From NCBI RefSeq assembly GCF_000238355.1, contig NZ_AHCA01000001.1:868001-932000 (forward strand): a DNA stretch of 64,000 bases. Direction: 5' to 3'. Positions 31,654-40,369 of this stretch are shown here, in pieces. The first letter of the stretch is position 1. Every line of letters begins with the position of its first letter. A model generated the notes under the pieces. It was not told the origin of the DNA. It made no database searches and saw nothing but the letters and a program-made list of their open reading frames with translations. Origin of the DNA: Pseudoalteromonas haloplanktis ATCC 14393. Lineage in GTDB: Bacteria > Pseudomonadota > Gammaproteobacteria > Enterobacterales > Alteromonadaceae. The position numbers and the translations under genes are program-made.

Positions 31654-32577
31654 TCAAGCTGGATCCATAAAATCATTAATTTGCTTATGAGTTAATACTG
31701 GCGTGGCTCCTTGGCTCTGTGCAACCATCGCGCCCACGGCACATGCAAAGTCGACACTATACTGGGGGTCATCACTACTACATAATTGATATATAAGTGC
31801 GCCAAGAAATGAATCACCTGCACCAACGGTATCAACGACACTAATTAAATAACCTGAGTTATAGTAATTAACACCTTTAATTGAAAGCAATGCGCCATGA
31901 CTGCCTTTTGTTACACATAAATAATCTGTGTTGGTTTGTTCAGCAATAAATGCTAGGTTCTGCTCCAATGAGTGATATTTACACCCCAATGCTTTTGCTA
32001 TTTCATACAACTCATCATCATTAAGCTTTATAAAATCAGCTTTTTTCATCAGCTTTAGTAAGGTGTCGAGCTTATAATGTGGCGCACGTAAATTTACGTC
32101 AAACACCTTAAAGTTCGCGACATTAAGCAACTGCTGTAAAGTATTATATGAAACTTCGCTTCGCCCTATTAAGCTACCAAACACAAATACATCATCACTG
32201 GACACTTTTGTTAATAGTGAATCAGTTAAGGAGATGTTATCCCATGCGGTGTCTGCAATAATTTCATACGTTGCACTACCACTGCTATCTAGGGTTACTT
32301 CAACTGTGCTGGTAGGCTTATGTTCATTAAGCGCGATGTAATCACAACTCACTCCTCTTACAGTGATCTCACCTAGTAACTCTTGCCCTAATGCATCTTT
32401 ACCAACAGCACTGATCATATCAGCCTTTATACCCAGCGCATTAATGCGAACACACATGTTCAAGGGGGCGCCACCTAATCGCTTATCTGAGTCAAAGCAA
32501 TCCCATAACACTTCACCAAAACAACTAATTGTTAATTCGCTTGCCGCTTTTTGTTTTATCAATATGCTCATTTTCAA
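31654..32577 (-). CDS. Fructokinase of mannitol operon, PfkB family
   Basis: A 307-residue sugar kinase of the PfkB family with LGGAPLNMCVRINALG (residue 34) and the canonical DTVGAGDSFLGALIYQL (near 250, GAGD intact). It should phosphorylate the fructose made by mannitol dehydrogenase, completing mannitol to fructose-6-phosphate. Its start overlaps the end of mtlK by 4 bp, and it is the last gene of the five-gene minus-strand run. It is distinct in sequence from the sucrose-linked kinase at 25608. Confidence 0.87.
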   Translation of the reverse strand: MKMSILIKQKAASELTISCFGEVLWDCFDSDKRLGGAPLNMCVRINALGIKADMISAVGKDALGQELLGEITVRGVSCDYIALNEHKPTSTVEVTLDSSGSATYEIIADTAWDNISLTDSLLTKVSSDDVFVFGSLIGRSEVSYNTLQQLLNVANFKVFDVNLRAPHYKLDTLLKLMKKADFIKLNDDELYEIAKALGCKYHSLEQNLAFIAEQTNTDYLCVTKGSHGALLSIKGVNYYNSGYLISVVDTVGAGDSFLGALIYQLCSSDDPQYSVDFACAVGAMVAQSQGATPVLTHKQINDFMDPA

Positions 32578-34091
32578 TTACTCTTTTTAGCTAAAGTGGC
32601 CGCCATTACACTTTTTATTTGGCTACTCGGTGCATAGAGCGCTGCAATAGCTTGAGCATAGTGACTAACAAACTGTTCGTTATTTACTAAATCGCCAAAA
32701 ATACTACTAAGCTCAACAAATGAAGTTGTGTTTGTAGCGGTCAACTTTGCAGCAGCGTTAAGCTCTGCAGCCATCACATCATGAATTTCTAACGCTTTAC
32801 TTTGTTGGTTGACTCTCGTGTCACTGTATAAACACCAACTAGCAATTACCAATGTTGCCAACGATATATCCCTATTATTAGCAAGGTTATCAGTGATAGT
32901 AGCGATTAAGAATTTGGGTAACTTAGCCGAACTCTCAGAGCAAATACGCGATAAGCTATCTTTAATATTTGGATTAGCAAAACGCTCAATTAGGGTGTCT
33001 TTATAGCTCTCAATATCGATACCTGGTAGTTCATCCAGCAATGGGGTTACTTCTAAATCCATAAATGCACGCAGATATTGAGCAAATAATGGGTCAGAAA
33101 CCGTTTCATCTATGGTGCTGTAGCCATGAAGCTCCCCTAACAAACCAAGTACCGAGTGACCCGCATTTAATAAGCGGATTTTCATTTTTTCAAATGGGGT
33201 TACATCGCTAACAAATTGCGCCCCAACAGTATCCCAGTTTGGGCGACCATCACTGAACGTGTCTTCAATCACCCACTGGGAAAAAGACTCACAGGTAATT
33301 GGCCAAGCATCGGCAACACCATAAGCTTGAGTGACGTAATCGATATCTGATTGCTTTGAAATAGGGGTTATACGATCAACCATTGCATTAGGAAAAGCAA
33401 CATGCTGCTCAATCCATTGAGCTAATTGACTATCTTGCTTATGGGCAAACGCTAATAACATTTTTCGTGTGACATGGCCGTTATGTTGAATGTTATCGCA
33501 TGATTGCACTGTAAATGCCGCCATCCCTTGCTCCATACGTAACTTAAGTGCTGCGGTGATGTAGCCAAATGCAGTGTTCGGTTGTAATGGGTTTTCAATA
33601 TCATGAACAATATCAGGGTTTGCATAATCAAACTCACCCGTTGCAGGGTGAAAGTTATACCCGCCCTCTGTAATGGTCAAAGACACTATCTTAGTGTCTT
33701 CATGGGCCATTTTATCAATAACAGCTTGTTTGTTTTCTGGTGCAAACAAAAACTCCACCATTGCACCAATAACCGTGTTATCAACACGACCATTAGGGTG
33801 ACGAATTGTTAAAGTGTAGAGGTTATCTTGCTTATTTAGTACATCGCGTAAACCGCGATTGGCTTCTAATAAGCCGACTCCACAAATTCCCCACTGCTCA
33901 TTACCTGGAGTTTTGAGTAACTCGTTAATGTATGCAGCTTGATGTGCACGATGAAAGCCACCGACTCCAATATGCACGATACCCGTCGTTACTTTACTAC
34001 GATCGTAAGTGGGTACATCAACATTACTTGGTAAGGTTGTCATACTTTGTTGATTGAGCTCAACAATGTGAGTGTGTTGTGATTGGTTCAT
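32574..34091 (-). CDS. mtlK: Mannitol 2-dehydrogenase
   Basis: A polyol dehydrogenase of about 505 residues, of the mannitol/fructuronate family. Landmarks are the Rossmann-like IVHIGVGGFHRAHQAAYI, the SLTITEGGYN motif, and the catalytic-site block EKMKIRLLNAGHSVLG, containing the conserved Lys, Asn and His. It oxidises D-mannitol to fructose with NAD. The ATG at 34091, with AAGG upstream, is preferred over the upstream TTG. It follows the permease gene by 26 bp. Confidence 0.88.
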   Translation of the reverse strand: MNQSQHTHIVELNQQSMTTLPSNVDVPTYDRSKVTTGIVHIGVGGFHRAHQAAYINELLKTPGNEQWGICGVGLLEANRGLRDVLNKQDNLYTLTIRHPNGRVDNTVIGAMVEFLFAPENKQAVIDKMAHEDTKIVSLTITEGGYNFHPATGEFDYANPDIVHDIENPLQPNTAFGYITAALKLRMEQGMAAFTVQSCDNIQHNGHVTRKMLLAFAHKQDSQLAQWIEQHVAFPNAMVDRITPISKQSDIDYVTQAYGVADAWPITCESFSQWVIEDTFSDGRPNWDTVGAQFVSDVTPFEKMKIRLLNAGHSVLGLLGELHGYSTIDETVSDPLFAQYLRAFMDLEVTPLLDELPGIDIESYKDTLIERFANPNIKDSLSRICSESSAKLPKFLIATITDNLANNRDISLATLVIASWCLYSDTRVNQQSKALEIHDVMAAELNAAAKLTATNTTSFVELSSIFGDLVNNEQFVSHYAQAIAALYAPSSQIKSVMAATLAKKSN

Positions 34092-34117
34092 GCTGTTGTC
34101 TACCTTACTAAACAAAA

Positions 34118-35839
34118 TTACGATGCTGTATTCAATACTTTATGGCGTTTTAACGACCAATAAGCACTTGCAAAATAAAGGAGCGTGCAAATAAAGCACA
34201 CTATTTCAAAAAGTGATTTGTTGTCTTTATAAATGCTCATAGTGTCGCTAAAAAACATCACTTGGCTGGCAAAGATAACAATAGTGACTAACGATAATGT
34301 AGAGACTGTATTTAATACTTTAGTGAATACCGAAGAGTCGACAACCACTGGTGAAAGTGCCTTTGCTGTTTCTTGCTGGTAAGCTTTAATTGCGTGTAAC
34401 TCTTGTTCATCAGCAACAATGGCATCGCTATAATCTTCATCTGCTCCGTACTTTTTGGCTAAAAGCGTATAAATAACAATGGTGAACAACCAGGTGGGAA
34501 TGAATAAATAATAAAACGACATAACATCAAGCGCATTTAAACCAAAGCCAAATACTAATGCTGCTGCCCATGAACCAATAGCTGGCACATTACGCGTAAT
34601 ATTTTTATATTTAGCCCAATAACGCGTTAAACCAATTCTAGGAAACAACACATGTTCAGCAAACACGATGCCGCCAACAGGGACCACAATTAAACCTGCA
34701 TAGGTGAGCAACGGTAGCATTTGCGAAAACACAAATGGAAAGCAAGCAATAATAACAGTAACAACACCCACAACTGCTGTGGTGCGCTCACGCGAATGGT
34801 TAGTAAAAATAGATTGTGCAGCAAGTCCAGCTCTATAAAGGTTAGCGTTTGCAGTAGTCCAGCCAGCAATAATAATGATCACAAACCCTGTCCAACCAAG
34901 CGCGTGATAGGCAACATCACCAGGATCAAGCGCTGAAATAGTCGTTTTAAGTAAAACAGCAGCCCCAGCTCCCATAATGCCTGCAGAGATCCACGCTAAA
35001 TAATGACCAAAGAACATCCCCACGCCAGAGAACAAGCCATAGCTTTTACGTTTAGCAAATCTAAAAATTGCCATATCAATCAAGCCAAAGTGAGTAATTG
35101 AATTAGCAGCCCATGCAAAGCCAATCACTTCAAATAGCCCGATACCGGCTTCACCATCCGCATTTGTGCCAGTCCAAATTGAAGAGTCACCTATGGTGAT
35201 AAAATCACTAAAACCACTTAATGATGTTGCACCTAGCACATGATTTGATAATTCAGGAAACAGCGCAAACGAGCCACCAATAAAAATAACAAACAACCAA
35301 GGCGCACATAGTTTAGAAAAGTCGGCTACGGTAGAAAAACCATACATTGCAACAAACACCACGATAGAGCCAACAGCCAGCACAATAGCTACAAACCAAA
35401 AGCTATTTGGATACCAGTTTAACTGGGCAGGTATATCAAATAAAAACCTAACCGCGGTGGAAGATACCGTGATCATCGCCGCTGATATCACACTAAATAT
35501 AACCACGTTTGCCCAGTTATAGAGCTTGGTCATTGAGTTGCCTGCAATTTTATTTAAATAGTTATATAAACTTAGTCGTGTTTCTACGGCAATTGGCGCT
35601 GTCAGTAACCACCACGAGCACATGGCAAGCAAGTTACCGATCAATAGGCCTAATAGAATGTCGATTGTTGAAGCACCAAGCGCAACAAATGTTGCACCAA
35701 TTACAAACTCAGTGGCGGCCACATGCTCACCGGCATATAAGCCCGCAAAATGTTTCCAACCATGAAGCTTATGTTGAGCAACGGGTAGCTGCTCTTCATT
35801 TACCTCACTATAATTAGGTGCGCTTTGATGTGTTGTCAT
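34118..35839 (-). CDS. NCS1-type (CodB-like) permease in mannitol operon
   Basis: The roughly 573-residue membrane protein has about 12 helices and an N-terminal block LHGWKHFAGLYAGEHVAATEFVIGATFVALG, typical of purine/cytosine permeases (NCS1). A further helix region with GWTTANANLYRAGLAAQSIF fits the same fold. The start at 35839 has AGGAA 7 nt upstream. Nothing in nucleobase metabolism is nearby; instead it lies between a SorC regulator and mannitol dehydrogenase. A change of substrate to mannitol or a related polyol is the simplest reading and would be unusual for this family. Confidence 0.8.
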   Translation of the reverse strand: MTTHQSAPNYSEVNEEQLPVAQHKLHGWKHFAGLYAGEHVAATEFVIGATFVALGASTIDILLGLLIGNLLAMCSWWLLTAPIAVETRLSLYNYLNKIAGNSMTKLYNWANVVIFSVISAAMITVSSTAVRFLFDIPAQLNWYPNSFWFVAIVLAVGSIVVFVAMYGFSTVADFSKLCAPWLFVIFIGGSFALFPELSNHVLGATSLSGFSDFITIGDSSIWTGTNADGEAGIGLFEVIGFAWAANSITHFGLIDMAIFRFAKRKSYGLFSGVGMFFGHYLAWISAGIMGAGAAVLLKTTISALDPGDVAYHALGWTGFVIIIIAGWTTANANLYRAGLAAQSIFTNHSRERTTAVVGVVTVIIACFPFVFSQMLPLLTYAGLIVVPVGGIVFAEHVLFPRIGLTRYWAKYKNITRNVPAIGSWAAALVFGFGLNALDVMSFYYLFIPTWLFTIVIYTLLAKKYGADEDYSDAIVADEQELHAIKAYQQETAKALSPVVVDSSVFTKVLNTVSTLSLVTIVIFASQVMFFSDTMSIYKDNKSLFEIVCFICTLLYFASAYWSLKRHKVLNTAS

Positions 35840-35910
35840 TATCACTTCCTGTGCCCATACAATTACTCGTACCCTTGTTCGAATAACGGCTTAAGGCGTG
35901 TTATAAATTT

Positions 35911-36873
35911 TTATGAAATATTTTTCAGAATTTGTTCAGCCGTATACTCGTTAGTGATCAACGCATTGATCAGCTTACCTTTTAAGGCACTCGTAATTGC
36001 TGTAACTTTTTCTGGGCCGGCCGCAATGCCAAATACAGGTTTGTCGGCATTAATTTGTAAGGGGGCACTTAGTAAACACTGCATTAGCGAATTATCAATA
36101 AGCTCACCGTTGTTATCGTAAAGCCAACTCACTACCTCGCCGGCCACGCCTGTATTTTGAAATGATTGCAATTGTTCAGGTTCAATAAAGCCATCCATCA
36201 GTAACGGCGAGCTCTGAGTCATATGACCAATACCAACAAAAGTCGCATCAGCATTTGCTGCTAAATTAAAAATATTTTTAACGGGAGCTAAATCATGCAA
36301 CAACGCTTTTTGCTCGTGTGTTTGTGCAAATAACGGTAGCGGTAATGGAAAATGCTTTGCATTCACTCGATTAGCCATACTCACTACAATATCGAACTTT
36401 GAAGCTGAGCCGTCTTGCATCATATTACCCACGATAGAAACCAAGTTATGCTGCTCACATTCCATATTAGGTAACTCGTCGATACAGGCTTTTAATGAAC
36501 GCCCGGTTCCAAAAGCAAGTGTTTTAGGCTGCTTTGATTTTAAATAGCGCTCTAAAATTTTTGCTCCACTTTGTGCAAGGCCATAGGTAGAATTTATATC
36601 TGACGGATCACTCGGCGCTATTTCACACTCTAATAAATTAAATTTACTTTTAAGTTGCTCAGCAAGCTCCATGCACCGGGTAATAGGATGATCTAACCGT
36701 ACCTTGATCAAGCCTTCACTGACAGCAAGTGCGACTAAACGCTGTGCCGATTGACGTGATACATCTAATTTCTGTGCTATTTCGTCTTGCGTATTTTTTG
36801 CAACATAGTAGAGCCATGCCGCACGTGCAGCATCTTCTAACTTTTTTAGTTCACTGTTTGATTTTTTGTTCAT
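35911..36873 (-). CDS. SorC-family sugar-binding regulator
   Basis: A 320-residue protein with an N-terminal helix-turn-helix (residues 28-52, NTQDEIAQKLDVSRQSAQRLV) and a C-terminal sugar-phosphate-binding domain, as in SorC/DeoR-like regulators (conserved FGTGRSLKACIDELP and FGIAAGPEKVTAI). Its start overlaps the HAD gene by 4 bp (ATGA), so it is second in the operon it probably controls. The ligand is likely a mannitol or fructose-phosphate intermediate. Confidence 0.88.
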   Translation of the reverse strand: MNKKSNSELKKLEDAARAAWLYYVAKNTQDEIAQKLDVSRQSAQRLVALAVSEGLIKVRLDHPITRCMELAEQLKSKFNLLECEIAPSDPSDINSTYGLAQSGAKILERYLKSKQPKTLAFGTGRSLKACIDELPNMECEQHNLVSIVGNMMQDGSASKFDIVVSMANRVNAKHFPLPLPLFAQTHEQKALLHDLAPVKNIFNLAANADATFVGIGHMTQSSPLLMDGFIEPEQLQSFQNTGVAGEVVSWLYDNNGELIDNSLMQCLLSAPLQINADKPVFGIAAGPEKVTAITSALKGKLINALITNEYTAEQILKNIS

Positions 36874-37550
36874 AATAATGACTTACGTTTAAGTTCTGGG
36901 TAGGCAATAAAAAAAGACTGCCAGTGTTCGAGTAGAGCAACGTCTGGGAAGTTAATATGTACGTGATTGACACCGGTTTCTAAATGCTGACCGCCAAAGT
37001 AATGCAGCACTTGCATACCCGCACTATACCCAGCTTGAATACCCGCGCTGCTATCTTCAATTACTAGACAGTTTTGCGGTGAAACTCCCATGACACTCGC
37101 GGCATGTAAAAATAAATCCGGTGCAGGCTTACCAAATCTAACTTCTTCACTGGTAAAGACATCTGCAAATAAAGCGTCTAACTGAACGGCATGCAATGCT
37201 TTTTGCGTTCTTGGTAAACTACTGCTTGTAGCGATACAAAAAGGCACATTTAAATTCAATAAGATATTTTTAATACCTGCTGTAGGCTGCAAATGATCCG
37301 CAAACATAGCGACTAACGCTTGCCTATAATCATGCTCAAATTGATCAGGTAACTCGACACCAAAAGCTGACGTTATCTTTTCGCTGACAGTCTTAAAGTT
37401 ACAACCTAAAAAGTGCTGTTGAACATAATGCATGTCGATATTGATCTTTAATTTACTCAACATTTGAATTAATACATGAGCACTTAGGATCTCACTATCA
37501 ATAACAACACCGTCACAATCAAAAATAACTAGCTCTATATTACTGGTCAT
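36870..37550 (-). CDS. HAD-IA phosphatase
   Basis: A 226-residue haloacid-dehalogenase hydrolase with motif I FDCDGVVIDSE (two catalytic Asp), a small cap domain, motif II ATSSSLPR, motif III Lys in GKPAPDLFLHAA and motif IV VIEDSSAGIQAG. This set fits sugar-phosphatases or beta-phosphoglucomutase-like enzymes. In front of mannitol genes it may dephosphorylate a polyol or hexose phosphate, but the substrate is not readable. It heads the operon and overlaps the SorC gene. Confidence 0.86.
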   Translation of the reverse strand: MTSNIELVIFDCDGVVIDSEILSAHVLIQMLSKLKINIDMHYVQQHFLGCNFKTVSEKITSAFGVELPDQFEHDYRQALVAMFADHLQPTAGIKNILLNLNVPFCIATSSSLPRTQKALHAVQLDALFADVFTSEEVRFGKPAPDLFLHAASVMGVSPQNCLVIEDSSAGIQAGYSAGMQVLHYFGGQHLETGVNHVHINFPDVALLEHWQSFFIAYPELKRKSLL

Positions 37551-37590
37551 TTGCCACCTTTTAGTGCAATTAAACTAACAACTCACCACT

Positions 37591-37606
37591 TTGGGCATTA
37601 GCCCAA
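37591..37606. promoter_or_regulatory. Operator-like inverted repeat before mannitol operon
   Basis: TTGGGC-ATTA-GCCCAA is a 6-bp inverted repeat, 41 bp upstream of the HAD start, with an extra TGGGCA half-site at 37611. The SorC regulator encoded in the operon is the likely ligand. The rest of the 349-bp gap to the catalase gene contains a CTTAG-GT-CTAAG palindrome at 37741 and no gene. Confidence 0.4.
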
Positions 37607-37899
37607 CCGATGGGCATATTCTCTCTTACACATAAGAATGTCAATAAAAAGTGAATAGGTAATGCACCAATATGAGGTTTATCGCCGTTTTTATGAAATA
37701 AAAGTCAGTAGTTTCAAGGTACTTAGCATTAATCACTAGACTTAGGTCTAAGAACTAGCAATTAACTCGATTCATTCAATCCAAAATACAAATCACACCA
37801 ATCTAAACAATCAATTTTACCGAACGAAAAACAATTCATACACTGAGCTCAGTTAAAACGTTTGCACGGCGCAAACGAGTAAATTACATGAGGTCAACT

Positions 37900-39438
37900 A
37901 TGAATACTCAATTGAACAACACAAACAAAAAATCACTTCTCACACTAAGTGCACTTACACTAGCAATGGCACTACCAGTCACTGCCGCAACGATGCTCAC
38001 AAAAGACAATGGCGCAGCTGTTGGCGATAACCAAAATTCAATTACTGCGGGTGAGCGTGGCAGTGTATTGCTTGAAGATGTGCAGTTAATTCAAAAGTTA
38101 CAACGCTTCGCACGCGAACGAATTCCTGAGCGAGTAGTCCATGCCCGAGGTACAGGCGCACACGGTGTGTTTGTTGCGAGCAAAGAATTAGACGATTTAA
38201 CTATTGCAGCTCCATTTAGCGAAGCAGGTAAAGAAACTGAAGTATTTGTACGTTTCTCATCCGTTATTCACTCAAAAGGAAGCCCTGAATCCTTACGTGA
38301 CCCACGTGGCTTTGCGACCAAGTTCTACACTGATGAAGGTAACTGGGATTTAGTGGGTAACAACCTACCTGTGTTCTTTATTCGCGATGCGATTAAATTC
38401 CCAGATATGGTGCATTCATTAAAACCATCGCCGGTTGATAACATTCAAGATCCGAATCGCTTTTTTGACTTTTTCTCATATGAGCCGGGGTCAACTCACA
38501 TGCTGACTTGGGTTTACAGTGACTACGGTACACCAGCAAGCCTTCGTAAAATGGATGGTTGGGGCGTTCACGCATACAAAATGATCAATAAATCGGGTGA
38601 TGTTAAATACGTAAAATTCCATTGGGTAAGCCAACAAGGCATTGATAATTTAGATGCTAAACAAGTCGCTAAAGTACAAAGCCAAGACTTTCAACACTTA
38701 ACACGTGATCTATATGAAGAGATAGGCAAAGGTAACTTCCCTAAATGGGATCTTTACATTAAAACCCTTGATCCATCACAGCTTGATGACTTTGACTACA
38801 ACCCATTAGATGCAACTAAAATGTGGTTAGATGTAAAGGAAACAAAAGTCGGTACTATGACATTAAACCGTATGCCAACTAACTTTTTCCAATCAACTGA
38901 ACAGGTTGCAATGGCACCGGCAAATATTATTCCGGGTATTGAGCCATCTGAAGACCGTTTGTTGCAAGGTCGTGTGTTTTCATACGCGGATACACAAATG
39001 TATCGCTTAGGTGCAAACCACCAACAACTACCTATTAACCGAGCAAAAGTTGATGTGGTTAATTACAACCAAGATGGCGCGATGAATTACGGTAACACCA
39101 CCAGCAATGTGAACTATCAACCAAGTCACGAAAATGTGAGTGAAAACCCAATAGCCCGTAGAAGCCAAACGCAGCTTAAAGGCTACGTACAACAAGCCGC
39201 TATTAAAAAGCAGCAAAACTTTGCTCAAGCAGGTGTGTTATACCGTGGGTTTAGCAAGCAAGAACGTACTAACCTAATTAACAACCTAGCGGGTGATTTA
39301 GGCAAAGTACAAAACAGCGATGTTAAACACAAAATGCTCAGCCACTTTTACAAAGCCGACACTGAATATGGCACACGTTTAACTAAAGCCGTAAACGGTG
39401 ACTTGAAAATGGTTAAGCAACTGGCGGCAAAACTTTAA
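37900..39438 (+). CDS. katB: Periplasmic heme catalase
   Basis: A 512-residue catalase with a signal peptide (cut near PVTAATM). The heme pocket residues are all visible: distal His81 (ERVVHARG), Asn154 (WDLVGNNLPVFF) and proximal Tyr362 in RVFSYADTQMYRLG. Length and features fit clade 3 small-subunit catalases. The start at 37900 has GAGGT 5 nt upstream; the ATG at 37888 is less likely. It removes hydrogen peroxide in the periplasm. An ankyrin gene follows downstream, as in the Pseudomonas katB-ankB pair. Confidence 0.92.
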   Translation: MNTQLNNTNKKSLLTLSALTLAMALPVTAATMLTKDNGAAVGDNQNSITAGERGSVLLEDVQLIQKLQRFARERIPERVVHARGTGAHGVFVASKELDDLTIAAPFSEAGKETEVFVRFSSVIHSKGSPESLRDPRGFATKFYTDEGNWDLVGNNLPVFFIRDAIKFPDMVHSLKPSPVDNIQDPNRFFDFFSYEPGSTHMLTWVYSDYGTPASLRKMDGWGVHAYKMINKSGDVKYVKFHWVSQQGIDNLDAKQVAKVQSQDFQHLTRDLYEEIGKGNFPKWDLYIKTLDPSQLDDFDYNPLDATKMWLDVKETKVGTMTLNRMPTNFFQSTEQVAMAPANIIPGIEPSEDRLLQGRVFSYADTQMYRLGANHQQLPINRAKVDVVNYNQDGAMNYGNTTSNVNYQPSHENVSENPIARRSQTQLKGYVQQAAIKKQQNFAQAGVLYRGFSKQERTNLINNLAGDLGKVQNSDVKHKMLSHFYKADTEYGTRLTKAVNGDLKMVKQLAAKL

Positions 39439-39479
39439 TTATTAAAGTAATTTAACTCCCAACCTTGACGAGGAAACTG

Positions 39480-39792
39480 AGGGTCTGTTGACCTTTTATG
39501 ATTAAATTTGCAGCAGTCTGTTTGGTATTTAGGCAAGGCAGCGCCTATGTAGTGTGGTTATTCCCCATAAATAGGCGATAACGCAGCATTAATGCCAAAC
39601 AGGCGCTGCCCTTTGGGTTCTGCCTCGGGGCGATTTACTCTTTGTTACTTACATGGATGTAAGTAAGGGGCGTGAGCAGGACGCGGAAGCTTTGCTCGGT
39701 TTTTACTTAGCCCACTAGGTTACAAACCTCGCGCCGCGATTAAACCACCCCGAGCTTGAACAAATTTCAATCTACAAAGGTCAGCAGACCCT
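39480..39792. mobile_element. MITE-like structured element between catalase and ankyrin genes
   Basis: The 313-bp element has 17-bp terminal inverted repeats (39480-39496 and 39776-39792) with one mismatch and no coding frame. It holds several internal pairings: GGCAGCGCCT (39537) with AGGCGCTGCC (39601), CGCCTAT (39542) with ATAGGCG (39571), and TTACTTACAT-GG-ATGTAAGTAA (39645-39666). I associate this sequence style with dispersed intergenic repeats of Pseudoalteromonas, but copy number could not be tested here, and no target duplication is evident. Confidence 0.55.
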
Positions 39793-39837
39793 GGCCTTCC
39801 TCTTTTTTAAGGACACACTTTTTTAAAAGGCAATCTG

Positions 39838-40314
39838 ATGCGTAAATTCTTTATTATTCTAATTACTGTTTTAAGTTTTAACTCTGTTGCAAATGAACCA
39901 ACAAACACCGACACGCAATCACAATACGATAACCTACTTGCCTACTATTTTGCAGCAGCACGAACAGGTGATGAGCAAGTCATTAAACAATTCGTAACCG
40001 CTGGTATTCCAATCGATAGTTATAACAATAAAGGTTACACCGCCTTAATGATTGCAACCTATCACGGTCACAAAAGTACTGTCGATTCATTATTAAACTT
40101 AGGCGCCAATGCGTGTCTAGAAGACAACCGCGGTAACACAGCACTCATGGCGGCTATTTTTAGAGGCGAATTTAGTATTGCGAAAACCCTAGTAAGCCTA
40201 GATTGCGACACCGAGCATGCCAATAAAGCAGGGCAAACAGCTGAGCAGTTTGCTCAAACCTTTGGTCAAGACAAAGTGCTTGAATTATTAGATTCAATAA
40301 AACCAAAGCAATAA
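39838..40314 (+). CDS. ankB: Exported ankyrin-repeat protein
   Basis: A 158-residue protein with a signal peptide (cut near SVANEPTN) and three to four ankyrin repeats (for example YNNKGYTALMIATYHGHKST and DNRGNTALMAAIFRGEFSI). In Pseudomonas aeruginosa, AnkB lies beside KatB and is needed for full periplasmic catalase activity, so a similar partnership is the best reading. Here a 400-bp gap with a MITE-like element lies between the two genes, so they may no longer share one transcript. Confidence 0.88.
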   Translation: MRKFFIILITVLSFNSVANEPTNTDTQSQYDNLLAYYFAAARTGDEQVIKQFVTAGIPIDSYNNKGYTALMIATYHGHKSTVDSLLNLGANACLEDNRGNTALMAAIFRGEFSIAKTLVSLDCDTEHANKAGQTAEQFAQTFGQDKVLELLDSIKPKQ

Positions 40315-40342
40315 AAGCCCTGCAGGGGAAATAACAGGGCTT
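40315..40342 (+). terminator. Hairpin terminator after ankyrin gene
   Basis: AAGCCCTG and CAGGGCTT form an 8-bp stem immediately at the stop codon; the following T-run is weak (TATTTT). It may serve the convergent subtilase gene too. Confidence 0.6.
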
Positions 40343-40369
40343 AGCTATTTTGGTTAAAATGTAATTAAT

